Below the pieces are notes generated by a model, which was not told the DNA's origin, did not search any database, and saw nothing but the letters and a program-made list of their open reading frames with translations. This document shows, one piece after another, positions 1-10,711 of a DNA stretch of 64,000 bases (positions within the stretch are counted from its first letter, which is position 1; every line of letters starts with the position of its first letter). Position numbers and translations under genes: made by a program. Origin of the DNA: Cerioporus squamosus (Eukaryota; Basidiomycota; Agaricomycetes; Polyporales; Polyporaceae); NCBI GenBank assembly GCA_022592435.1, contig JABYQS010000081.1, positions 101,829 to 165,828 on the forward strand, in the 5' to 3' direction.

Positions 1-1116
1 TGGAGGCGCCCAAGGTGATTATCAAGCTTGGTGAACGTTTGAAGTCGATACTTGAGTTCCTGACCTCCAACCATGACAACGTGTCCCTCCGGAAATACTT
101 TCGTTAGCAGACAATGAAGCGCTATTCCAACATATTGTGAATACAGAGCTAGCTTCGGAGCAGGGTGAACATTATGGTTTGTCACCCGCTCCAGAGCTTG
201 CTGTTCAAGGCGACGTGCTCTGCGACAACCTTCACGATACAGTACACGACTTTCTTTGAATCCTCACTTCTCGCGAGCCCCGAATCCCTTCCACAGACTT
301 GGGGTACTCTGACCCATGGAACCCGGTCAAAGGCCGCCAATGCATGCGTACCACAGGGCAGAGTGCGTCGCTGACTCATGGTTGTCGTTCACAGCTCCTC
401 ACCTTCTCAGTCTCGCTCACACTCTGTCCCTTCCAGCCTGGTAGCGAGGCAGCGATGCGCTGGACCCGCTGCCACCGTGCTGCAATGCCTGTCAACAAGC
501 ACCGCCGAACCCGCCTCCTTACACGCGGCGAGTCAAGGACTGACGGAGTGGATCCTGACCTGCTGAGATTTCCCCAAGATTGTGGGATGACTGACGTACA
601 AGTGGGTGGGTAAAGCTACCTTTGCTTAACCACACGCCGCTCACCAGTCGCTGCAGCTGCACATCCGCGCGTTTTGACGACGGGACCCGGACGCGACTTC
701 CTCAGACTCTCGATGTCCACCTCACGTTCACAAGTGAGTCGCTGAAGTCGAGGGCGCCATGGCCCTCATCGAAACCGATATTCTTTCATTGTAAGCACTG
801 AGGCACAGGAGAGATAGAATTGTATCACTCCGCAGCGATGCTCCTTCCAGGACGTCTCCCGGCGCTTGCGCAGTATCCGACCTTGACTCGAACTTCATGC
901 TGAACCGGTAGAGTCACTCTTCGCATGTCCGCGAATATAGCTGCGCCGGCTTATGGCAAGACAGTAGCATGCCGGTGAGTCGACAGCACGATCAAGATGA
1001 CGCGGCCAGCTGGCCCACTGGCAGTTCACCCGCGCCGGGCGGCTAATTCTCGTATGGCCGCGCGTCCAGCCGGCATCTCACTGAAGACTCTGCCAGAATC
1101 CACCCGTTCCTACGGA
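1..1116. other. No gene recognised
   Basis: This 5' flank holds only short, out-of-context open frames with no recognisable domain. It probably carries the promoter of the FAD monooxygenase that starts at 1220 and the end of an unseen neighbour. Confidence 0.5.
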
Positions 1117-1124
1117 TATATAAG
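1117..1124 (+). promoter_or_regulatory. TATA box of FAD monooxygenase 1
   Basis: TATATAAG lies about 100 bp upstream of the ATG at 1220. This is a typical core-promoter spacing for a gene with a short leader. Confidence 0.6.
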
Positions 1125-1219
1125 AGCAAAGGATCGCCCATCTTCCCAACGACCAGTAATACTTTGGCTTCACAAGTGAGATACACACCTCTATATCCCG
1201 CAACCCCTTTCACACAGAC

Positions 1220-2470
1220 ATGTCTGCCCAACCCTCCACCTCTTTTCCCCGCATCGCCATCATTGGCGGCGGCCTGGGTGGACTCTCGCTCCTCCTCACC
1301 CTTTCCCGCCGCGGCGTCCCCGCCACGCTTTACGAGCGCGACGCCGCCTTCTCCGCCCGCGCCCACCTCGGCGGCCAGCTCGACCTCGGCTGGACGAGCG
1401 GCCAGCGCGCTCTCCGCGAGAACGGCCTCCAGGACGAGTTCACGAAGCACTCCCGCCCCGAGGGCGAGGAGATGAAGATGTACGACTCCTCCGGTAAGCT
1501 CATTCTCTACATGGACCCCGACGGGGAGGGCAGACCCGGCGGGCCTCCGAAGGCAGAGGACATCCGCCCCGAGATCGACCGCACCGTCCTCCGCAAAATC
1601 CTCCTCGACGTCTGCCCCGCCGACGCAGTCAAGTGGGGCTACGCCCTCACCTCCGCGGTACCCCTTGCGAACGGCCAGCACGAGCTGACGTTCGCGAACG
1701 GCTTCAAGACCGTCTGCGACTACCTCATCGGCGCCGACGGTGCCAGATCGCGCGTCCGTTCTCTCGTCTCTTCCGCCACCTCCTTCTACTCTGGAGTCAA
1801 CGGCGTCGAGATCTCGCTCGCCCCGACCGTTGCCTCCTCTCCCGAGCTCAAGCACGTCATCGACGCGATAGGCAAGGGCACCATGTTCTCAGCTCAGGAC
1901 GAGAAGATGCTCGCCACCCAGATCAACGGCGACGGCCGCGTCCGCACCTACGCCTACTTCCGCGCGCCCGCCGAGTGGACCGTCCCCTCGTCCCCCGCCG
2001 AGGCGCGCAGGGTGCTCCTCGAGAAGTTCGCGGGCTGGGCGCCGTGGATGCTCGAGCTGATCGAGCACTGCGACGACGCGGCGATCTACCAGCGCGCGCT
2101 GTACATGCTCCCCGTCGGCCACAAGTGGGAGCACGTCCCCGGAGTCACGCTCATCGGCGACGCCGCGCACCTCATGAGCCCCTTCTCCGGCGCCGGGGCG
2201 AACCTCGCCATGCAGGACGGGCTTGAGCTTGGGCTCGCGCTCGCGAAGCTCTCTGCGGATGGGAAGCTGGGCGACCGGGATGCGCTGGAGGCTGCTGTCA
2301 AGGAGTTCGAAGAGACCATGTGTGCGAGAGCGGGGCGGATCGCGGACATGAGCAAGAAGAATCTTGAGGCGTTCATCAACCCCGGCGCCCGCAGACTGCT
2401 CTCGACCGTTTCGCTGCCTTCGGCGAGATGGACTCGCGCGAGGGTTAAGCGTGCAGGATGGCAGGGATGA
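1220..2470 (+). CDS. FAD-dependent monooxygenase 1 (class A, TetX/salicylate-hydroxylase type)
   Basis: A single open frame of 416 codons encodes a soluble NAD(P)H/FAD aromatic hydroxylase-type flavoprotein. Visible motifs are the N-terminal Rossmann fingerprint G16-x-G18-x-x-G21, the acidic FAD-ribose segment YERD about 20 residues later, an SGQRALRENGL segment, the NADPH/FAD motif GADGARSRVR near residue 172, and the FAD-phosphate motif GDAAHLMSPFSGAGA near residue 313. Family knowledge suggests it hydroxylates a small aromatic or polyketide-like substrate; the substrate cannot be told. It is the first of three tandem paralogues. Oddity: from about 2388 the C-terminus reads out of register with the paralogues. 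The +1 frame continues the paralogue-like tail (APQTALD...) to a TAA at 2446-2448, so one C appears to be missing from the CCC at 2388-2390. This is either a true terminal frameshift or a sequencing error. Confidence 0.9.
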   Translation: MSAQPSTSFPRIAIIGGGLGGLSLLLTLSRRGVPATLYERDAAFSARAHLGGQLDLGWTSGQRALRENGLQDEFTKHSRPEGEEMKMYDSSGKLILYMDPDGEGRPGGPPKAEDIRPEIDRTVLRKILLDVCPADAVKWGYALTSAVPLANGQHELTFANGFKTVCDYLIGADGARSRVRSLVSSATSFYSGVNGVEISLAPTVASSPELKHVIDAIGKGTMFSAQDEKMLATQINGDGRVRTYAYFRAPAEWTVPSSPAEARRVLLEKFAGWAPWMLELIEHCDDAAIYQRALYMLPVGHKWEHVPGVTLIGDAAHLMSPFSGAGANLAMQDGLELGLALAKLSADGKLGDRDALEAAVKEFEETMCARAGRIADMSKKNLEAFINPGARRLLSTVSLPSARWTRARVKRAGWQG

Positions 2471-3519
2471 CTGTCGTACTGGTACATACACATCATTATC
2501 CACAATTCCGTAGTAGTGCACCTGTTCGCTTGTATTTCTTGGCTCGTTGAGTATCCTAGATATGTAGGTAGTTATGTAGGTCGATAGGTAGTCGTAGCTG
2601 GCAAGTAGGCCGAAGTCAACAAGGTAGGTATCAAAGTCACTCCTCGGTAAGCGTTCGCAAGTCCTTTACCCCTTGCCCTTTTTCTCTCGTAGTTTAGCCA
2701 CTCACTACTGTGTCGAGCACACCTCATTCCTTCAGTCATGTCCAAGCTGCAGTGTGATCGAGTGCAGCCCGCAGGTGAAGTAAAGTCTAGACACAACGAT
2801 CATAAATGATACACAACTTTGTGCACCGAATTGTACGATTACTACTCGCGAACAAACAGCAGGACATCATGTACGCATCAACGTTAGTTGGTAGTTGGTG
2901 ACACATCAAAAACCAGGTATCGACGAGTTTGAAGCGGCTCGTTACCCAGTGAGCTGGCCGGCGCCCAGCCAAAGAACTTCTACTACAGCAATGCCATCGC
3001 AAGCCAATCAAGAAAAACAGACAGCTCCGCCCGCAAGAAAGCGTAGGTGTGTGCAGCGTGCAGCGTGCAGAAGAACGAGCGAACGCGATGCGGAGCACCG
3101 AGGAAGGGGAAAGAAAGCGTAAAGAGTATGATGGGAGAGAGATACAGAGACCAAAGACCAGACAGTAGGTAGGTAGGTAGGAGATAGGTAGGGAACAGCC
3201 GCGTTGCAGCGGCGCGTTTCGTCATCTCATCAAGAGCCCGTCAACGGAGGGAGAGAGGAGGGAGTCGAGCACAACAACACCAACACAGCAGGTTGAACAA
3301 GCAGGCAGCGCGCGAGGTGCATATGCTCGTGTGCCCAGAGAACCCAGTTCTGCCCCGCCGCCGCATAATTATGCCAAGCCAATGTCAATGCCAATACAAC
3401 GCAAGCGCAAGCACAAACACCCCAGAACGGTCATTTGGAAAGGAAAGGAGATGGGTGGGAGATGGGAAATGGTACAGCGCGCCGGGGCGCGGGAGGGGTG
3501 GTGGTACAGTTCTGCAGGT
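2471..3519. other. Intergenic, convergent 3' ends
   Basis: The gap lies between the converging 3' ends of FAD monooxygenase 1 and the minus-strand membrane gene. It holds scattered TAGG-rich short repeats (for example around 2565-2595) and no convincing coding region. Confidence 0.5.
3166..3181. repeat. (TAGG)4 microsatellite
   Basis: Four perfect TAGG units, followed by more imperfect units to about 3192, in the intergenic gap. Confidence 0.8.
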
Positions 3520-6500
3520 TTAGATGCCGGCGTAGGCGTCCTCCTCGTCGTAGATCGTGTAGACCGTGTCAGGACGCTGGGCAGCGGGCACACGGGGCGT
3601 GCGCTGCGCAGGCGCGGGCGCGGGCGCAGGCTCAGCGACGGGCGACGGGACACGCGCCTCGGGGAAGTGCGCGTTCGGCGGGGGCGTCGGGATTGAGAAC
3701 GACGTCGAGAACGGCGACGGCGTCGCGTGCACCGACGACGGCGCGACCGGGAAGTCGAGCGACACAGGCGAGAACGGACGATGCTCGATCTGGAGGTCGG
3801 GCAGTGTGGGCGGGATGGACGTGATGCGCTCCTTGGTCGTGAACAACGGCTCCGGGGCCTGGAGGAACGAGTCCGTCGAGTCCCGCTTCGGGATGTGCTG
3901 GCTCTGCTCCGCGACCATGTTCGGCATGTTCGGGTCCGCGAACGGAGACTCGGGGAACGAGCTCTCGCGCGGCGTCGGCTGGACGTTGAGCCGCTGGCCT
4001 TCGTCGAAGCTCATCTGCGGCTGCAGCTCGAGCGGCTCGACTTCGTGCGCAGGTGCGACGATCACCTCCTGTGCGTGGTCAAACTCCTCGGCGACCGCGC
4101 TTAGCGGGAGCGGCTGCGGGGGCGTGGTGTTCAGACGGCGGGAGATCTCGGCGTACTGCGCAGCCTGGAAAGGCGTCACACTCGACCTGCTCAAGTCGAC
4201 GTACTGCGCCTCCGCAGCGGGTTCGGGCAGAGGCTTGTTCGAGGAAGTCGACGTGTGGCGAGACAGAATGGCCGAGGACACAGTGGATGGGGCCCGAGAG
4301 ACCGGGTTGCCGCGCGCGTCATACGCAGACTCGTACACAGGCACGGACGACACCGGAGACGCCATGGGAGACTCGCCATAGGGCGAGAAGAACGGGTTCG
4401 CAGAGTTGACAGTCGTCGGCGTCACGATCTGGCCGGGCGCGAACGTGTTGTACGAGCTGTATCCGTACGGATGAGCAGGCATCTGCGGCGGGTTGTACGA
4501 GACAGGTCCATTGGCCAGCTTCTGCTCGATCATAGTCGGCGGACGCGCACCGCCACGGTTGTAGGTCATCGCACGCGCCATGCCAGTCGCACCGTCCTCC
4601 GGCAGCATCATCGACTGGCGACGGAATGCGTCCGGGTCAAAGTCGTTGCCGTCGTCATCATCGCTGTTCCGGCGCGAGCGCCGCTGGGAGCACATCAGTA
4701 TTGCAGGCGGTTATGCACGCGTTACGGAACCTACCACGAAGAAGATAACCGCAAAGACGATGCCGGCCACGGCGACGATAGCCGCAACAACACCGCCGAT
4801 GACGACGCCAGTGCTGACTCCCGAGCTGGGGATGGCCGAGCTGGTGGGACTAGCCGCGAGCTGCGTCGCGCTCTGCGACTGAGAGAATGGTGGGGTGGAC
4901 GTTACCGTCACTCTGACCTCCGTCGTGGCATCTGGCAGGGTAGTCGGAACCTGCACAGGCGTCGAAGTGCTCGTAGTGCTTGGAGTCGTGGTGGTGGGCG
5001 GGGGAGTCGTCGACGTCGACGTAGTCGAAGGCGTGGTCACCGAGGTGGACGTAGTAGTATCAGTCGCGGGGATGCCGATGCCGGAAAGTGGGTTCGTGAT
5101 GCCCGGGATGGTGATAGAGACAGTAGTGCTTGAGGACGTGACCGGGGTCGTGGTGCCAGGAAGGGCAGCGGGATTGCCTGAACATTTGTATTAGCCCTCA
5201 ATGCGTACATATCTATGACCAGAAACAAAGGAGTGCAAGTCTGAGGTTCAAGGGGGCACACACGCAAAGCCTGCCGCCAAGGACACTGCATGGGCGGCAG
5301 GCCATGCGCGTGGCCGCTTCTAATGGACAGTCGCCCTGCGCCCGAAGTAATGCTGGTCAGGCGGTTCAAAGCCTCCGCCCCGCCAGCACTCACGGCGAGT
5401 TGCATGGTCACTGGAGTCGCAAGTGTACCGAAGGCAGACGGCGACGCTACGACCTTTTAGGCTGAAGGATGGATGTCGCACCGAAGCTGTGCTGATGTAG
5501 CCAGGGCAGAGAGACGGCCCTGGCTCGCCTGCTGACCGACCCCGCGACAAAGCGGTTCGCTAGTCGCTTCGACCTCGCCGGGTAAGAGACGCGACTCGAC
5601 ATGGTTGGGATCGAAATCGAGAGGCGTTGCGACTCCGGAGTTGCAACGCCAATTCTCCTCAATTCCCTCGAATCGACGCGAAACGGATACAGAACCGTTG
5701 TCATGTACCGTCCACGAATCGTTGGGTAGTCGAACTTGAAGATTCCCCGGCGATTCTGTGAACAATTCTGGAGACTTTTCGCACCCGCGAATCGCCTCAG
5801 AATGTACTCCAACATTCACCAACTCTGACCACCTCTCGGTCCGCGACAGTCCTCAAAGCTGTCAGAAGTGATTTGAAGTTGATTGAGACAACTCCCGAGA
5901 CCGCACTTGTTAAGGATGGGTGGTGGTGGAGAGGATCGAGGAAGGTTTAAATCGAAATCGAGATGGAGTTGGCGTTGCGACACCGGAGTCGCAACGCCAA
6001 CTCCCTTCGCCTGCGTTGAATCGACGCGAACTGCATGGGAACTGACTCTCAAACCGTTGCCACGAACCGTCCTCGAAATAATGAGCTTCCGGCTCTGAGG
6101 ACCTCCAAAAGGAAAGCACGGAGAAAGTGCGCAAGGCAGCATCCCTCGGACGCATCAGGGATGTATGGCATGGTGACGTGCGCATGAAGGTATCCTCGCC
6201 CCCGACATGATTCACAAGGCTATAACCTAAGATCAACCGCTATATGCGCCACCTGGAATGGGGCGGGGAGGAAAGGGGCAGCCAGATCTTACGTCCTAAC
6301 TGAGGCGCAAGCGAGGTAACGCCGGCAAGGCGAGCATAGCACGGAGGTTCGGAGACATCATATCGACGACTGCACAGACGACCTGTAGCATCAAGGCACG
6401 AAAGAATGCCACGAGATGCGCACGCGGTCAAGAAACAAGACCGTTCACGATTGGGACAGATTGGACCGATGAGGGACGAAGGAGCAGCCAGCCTTGCGCA

Positions 6501-6775
6501 CAAACAAGAACAACACCGCAGAAGATGCCTCCTGGACCAGAGACCACGCTATCCGCTCGCAGTCACATCCCACTCCTCGCACTGTATATCCCGAACGTCA
6601 TGACAAAATGATACTCACTCGTGGTAGGGGCCGCGGGCGTAGTGGAGGTGTCGAACGAACTATCCCAGTCCGAAAAGACGGCGGTAGGCGTGAAGACACG
6701 CTTGTTTACGCGCTTGAGGCCGCCAGTGAGGCGGCGATGGAGACCGCGCTTGTCGAGCGAGAGGCCGGCGAACAT
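3520..6775 (-). CDS. Single-pass Ser/Thr-rich membrane protein
   Basis: A three-exon minus-strand gene of 587 aa: 6619-6775, 4735-5177 and 3520-4683. The introns are 5178-6618 (1441 nt, GTGAGT donor, phase 1) and 4684-4734 (51 nt, phase 0). Exon 1 encodes a short basic N-terminus (MFAGLSLDKRGLHRRL). Exon 2 encodes a Thr/Ser/Pro-rich segment that looks heavily O-glycosylated, then one transmembrane helix at about residues 174-200 (STGVVIGGVVAAIVAVAGI). Exon 3 starts with the basic stop-transfer RRSRR and encodes a long, probably disordered cytoplasmic tail ending TIYDEEDAYAGI. The layout resembles Mid2/Skg6-type fungal surface sensors, but no catalytic domain is seen and the function is unknown. 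No clear N-terminal signal peptide is visible. The first intron is unusually long and holds a duplicated palindromic repeat. It is divergent from the gene at 7482. Confidence 0.8.
5178..6618 (-). other. 1.4-kb intron 1 of the membrane protein gene
   Basis: The intron is bounded by a GTGAGT donor (complement of 6613-6618) and a TTCAG acceptor (complement of 5178-5182). It is over twenty times longer than the second intron of the same gene. It contains a perfect 9-bp hairpin at 5270-5301 and two copies of a palindrome-centred repeat (5611-5729 and 5952-6071), which suggests that inserted sequence enlarged it. Confidence 0.6.
5611..6071. repeat. Pair of diverged ~115-bp direct repeats with palindromic core
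   Basis: Copies lie at about 5611-5729 and 5952-6071. Both start TCGAAATCGAG and share GCGTTGCGA, GCAACGCCAA and AATCGACGCGAA. Each has a near-perfect palindrome: 5623-5650 (13 of 14 pairs) and 5969-6000 (15 of 16 pairs, TTGGCGTTGCGAC against GTCGCAACGCCAA). On the minus strand both copies encode SRRF-x(6)-WRC-[ND]-SGVATP, so the repeat may derive from a once-coding element. Confidence 0.7.
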
Positions 6776-7481
6776 TTTCAGAGTTTTCTGAGAGAGCGAG
6801 AGGAAAAGAGCGTGAGGAAGAGAGTGGAAGTCCCGGACGGGGACGGCGCGCAGCCTCGAGAGGTCTGGGGAACGAGAGACGAGACGAGGGATGCGGAGCC
6901 TGGGATGGCGGGAGGGAGGAGGAGAGAGAAACGCGAGGAGACCGACGTTGCCAACGCCCGACGAGCTGAGCACGTTGTCCGTCTCGTCCCCTGGATCTGT
7001 CAATTTCCGCACGCGGCATCAGTTGCCATTCAAAGCCCGAAATAGATGATGTTAAGCGGTGTTAGCCCTGGATAAGAGCGCGGTAAGAAGGTTCTTATCC
7101 AGTGTCAGGCACCTCGGCTGGGCGCTCAAATCAAGTGCTCGTCCTGCGCTCGACCGCCACCGACGCACGGTTGCAAATCGCAGACATCCTCCTCTCCCAT
7201 GCCTCGACGTCTGCTCGCCGCAGCTGAAGGGCGCGGTAGGGCCGGAGTCGCTATACACGGTCGGAAGGTGCGTTCTAACGGCACACGAGGCTATAAACGG
7301 CGTCAAGCATGCGCGTACATGGATGTGCAGAACTCACGTTGCCATGGTCATTGGTATGGCGGGTAGACGCACCTATCCCCCGCCGCTCCATCACCCGCTC
7401 CCATTCACCCCGCCCCGCGATCCATGACTGCCTGCGAGCATGTTCAGGCCCCTCCAGCGGCAGGCCGCCGCCCCCAGGATG

Positions 7482-9536
7482 CTGTTCACGCGGCATTTCG
7501 TCCTCGAGGTCCTCTGCCTGCTTGTGCTCTTGCCTGGGCTCGCTCACGCTGTCGTCAACATCACCCTCGAGGATACCGCATCGCAGATCATCTACAGTCC
7601 GCCCGCGTGCGGCCTGACGCTAAGCTCGGCTGGCACCGCGACCTGCAATAGCTCATGGTACGTCCTTGTCTGTCAAATGGTCGTGGCAAGATTGGTGGCA
7701 ATCACCCGACGTGCCCTTTGTCCCACTTTCAATGATTCGATCGCCGTGATGCACATGGTTGGAGAAGTGTGCGCATCCATGCGGGTGTATGTCTTGCCTT
7801 AGAGAAGGAAGAGCATCTCTTCGAGACTGATTCCACGGATAGTCGGCGGCCCACCACCCCTCCTGCAAAGAGGTGGTGGGCCCGACAGCACAGATGGCTA
7901 CCTGGGTTGTCGGCGTGTCGACGACGCAATACGGCATAAGACGCGACCCGGAGTTTTTGGGGCTGTGTTCCACCCATTTTTGTACAGGGCCATACGACCT
8001 CACATAGCAGCCCAAGAAATCTGATCATGTACCCTGTCTGGCCCTTCCGTCTCGACGCAGGGCCGGGCTGTTTGAATAGGATATAGCATCGAAACCGGCC
8101 GGGACGGGCGCAGTCTCGTATGCATTCAACCGGGGGAGAGATACTGCGAAAGCATGTTCATGCGAGACCAAACCGCTCGAGATCTTTGGTATAGGCGGAA
8201 TGGGGTATATTCGTGACAGCGAGCATCGTAATCCGCGAACTGAGTCGCTTTATGCCCGAGATACAGGACGGAGGATGTCTATCGCAGGCAGAGGCGGCAA
8301 GAGGGACACTCTTTGTGGTAGGCGTCGGTGGACTTGTGACAGTTGTCGACGCGTCGCGGCGTATGTGGATGTGACGTCGGCCGCTGGCATGTCCCTCACC
8401 CGCCTCCACCAGTTTACCCAGATATCTAGGATCCGACTCGGCCTCGCTTCCCTGTCTCGAGTCGGACGGGTGGTTGCGAGATTACAGGGAGCACGGTTTT
8501 GACAGGAACAGCGCTGCAGGCTCTTCATACCTTCGATATCTGGTGCATGCTCGCGTACGCGTATGCATACCGCACTCCCCAAGGGCATCATCATATCGAG
8601 GGCGCTGTCACAGCTAGTGGCTCTCCCGGCCATGGTATTGGAAGTGGTAGCTGGTTGACAGGACGTAGTGGATGTCCGCGATGGGTGGCGGCCGGACTTA
8701 TACTTCCACTGGTTCCATACACTCTCTGAAAGTTTAGCCTTGATTTTGTCGTCATAACCGTGGCCCACTATCTCACGTCACTGTTTCATTCCCGGCATAG
8801 GCGGATCGTCACCTCTGCGAACGCATCTGACGGCACACTTACCACCACCTCGGGCCCCAACAATGCGAGCGGAGGCTTCATCCCACAGCTCTTTCTCTCT
8901 GTCCGAGGTGCGTCGATCTAGCAGCGACACCGGACGAAGAACTGCCCCACGCTGACAGTCGTGTGCCTGCACCAGCACTCGCGCTGAACATCAAGACGTC
9001 GCCAGAGTCAACAGCAATCGTGAACATCTCCGTGTCGACTTCCAACCCCGTTGTCTCCGTCTCTGCGCAGGTCAACACCTCCGTGCAGCCGATATCCATC
9101 ATCGGCCTGGCCGAGGACAGACTCACGACTCTCGCCTTGACGTTCGACCAGTCCGATGTTCCCACCGTGCTCGACATCGACTCGATCACCCTGACTGTTT
9201 CTGATAACAAGTAAGCACGTCCCGCCGCTCACAGCCGTGTATCGCTCATAACCCTTCTCGTCCGTCCGTCTCAGCACAACACCATTCGTTTCGCCCTCGT
9301 TACCCACTACCTCGGCACTCCCAACCGTTACCCCGTCCGTCGTTATACCCACCCCCACGTCTTCCCCCTCGCACGGCCAGTCCAGCGGCGACATCGCCGC
9401 AGAAGTCCTCGGGGCAGTCCTCGGAGCGATCCTCCTCGCTGCCGGCGCCCTGCTCGCCGTCCTCTTCCTCCGCAAACGCCGCCGGCGAGCGCAGGGCGCC
9501 CAGTGGCAGTCAGAGCTCCCGCTCCCGTGGCGATGA
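7482..9536 (+). CDS. Secreted-type single-pass membrane protein
   Basis: A four-exon gene of 259 aa: 7482-7657, 8801-8907, 8976-9210 and 9275-9536. The introns are 7658-8800 (1143 nt), 8908-8975 and 9211-9274, and all phases agree. The ATG at 7482 is chosen because it begins a classic signal peptide (MLFTRHFVLEVLCLLVLLPG, cleaved after AHA). An in-frame ATG at 7440 is the alternative. The ectodomain is beta-rich and Ser/Thr/Asn-rich with many N-glycosylation sequons (NIT, NAS, NIS). A Thr/Pro stalk follows, then a transmembrane helix (AAEVLGAVLGAILLAAGALL), the basic RKRRRR anchor and a short tail. The architecture matches the small, poorly characterised basidiomycete surface proteins with a ligand-binding-like ectodomain; the function is unknown. 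It is divergent from the membrane gene at 6775, and again intron 1 is far longer than the others. Confidence 0.75.
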
Positions 9537-10587
9537 CGCCCCAGCCTCCGAGACCCAGACGGACGCGCAGGCCTCGGGCTCAGCGGACAGAGGAAGTCGG
9601 GATTGCTAGCTGAGATGGTTACTTTTTTTTGATCTCCTTTGTGCGCCCCCGTTTGGATAACGGGTTGCTCGCTCGTCGTTCGTTTGTTCTCGTGTGCTGA
9701 TGAGGTATATGAATTGGCGGTCTCTATCGTGTACCATTATATCTTCTGGGGATTAGACGCGTTGTATGGTATCGTAGGCACATCGTAATGGGGCCCCGGG
9801 GGCCTTGGGTTCTCAACTTAATATGTACTTCTCTACCGTCGTGACGCCCTCACCGAGTGTTATCGTGTAATTCGCAACTCTGTGACATCGACATCGAACG
9901 CATGAGTCCTCCGCTGAGTCCGACAGGCGCCAATTGGACTTACACTGCTGTGCTTCGAACCACATTGACCTCATCGATATCCTCCCACTCGTCCTCGAGC
10001 CTTGGCACGACTAAGATCCCATGCTCCAGCAACAAGTCGCTCGCTGACTCAACCTCGACTGCTGACAAACAGCCCGCTGCGCACCATGCAAGTGCATCTG
10101 CAATCCGAGTCCGGGCGTGGATAGAAGCCGTAGGGCAGCTTGCGTAGACTTCTGCTGACTGCGTTTGCAGTCGAACCTGAGGTCCTGCGTACGAACACGA
10201 TCATCGCGCAAAGCCGTCTACGACGCTCAAGACGGTGCGCGTAGACAGTGGTGGGCCCGCGCCCGACGGGCACGGTGCACAACCCCGCCAATCTGCACCG
10301 TCGCACGAGGGCGCTCGCTAGCAGACTGCGGGCATCAACGTCAAACACACTCCAGTGGCCCCTCGGAGGCTGTCGAGCTCGCGCCGAATGGTGACGAGAA
10401 GCGGCACACCGCCAGCCTGCGCCGGGTCTCTGAGGTTGCGTTAGTGTCGGGCAGGAGAGCTCAGACTTGGCGCGGACGGGCCTCACTGACCTTCGAGCGA
10501 CATGCCGGGTGACCTACGTGAACTTCGCCGCACAGAGGCCGGCCGCAACTGCGAACGACGACTGCACTCCGCAGCACGCGAGTTGGG
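9537..10587. other. Intergenic
   Basis: No convincing gene. This spans the 3' flank of the membrane protein gene and the promoter of the second FAD monooxygenase. Several short open frames have no domain content. Confidence 0.5.
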
Positions 10588-10595
10588 ATAAATAG
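10588..10595 (+). promoter_or_regulatory. TATA-like box of FAD monooxygenase 2
   Basis: ATAAATAG about 120 bp upstream of the ATG at 10712, in the same relative place as the TATA element of the first paralogue. Confidence 0.5.
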
Positions 10596-10711
10596 CTCGA
10601 CGTCCTGGCGGAAGAGGCTCAACAACTAACTCGGCATCCTCACCACCGACCCTAGCCACACACAGACACTTTCTAGCTCCTCAGAACACATCTCCAGCCT
10701 CCTACCCCACA

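Noticed and set aside
5340..5395. tRNA-like T-arm (GGCGGTTCAAAGCC) and terminal pairing
   Set aside because: No A box, no anticodon arm and a mismatched T stem; it does not fold as a tRNA.
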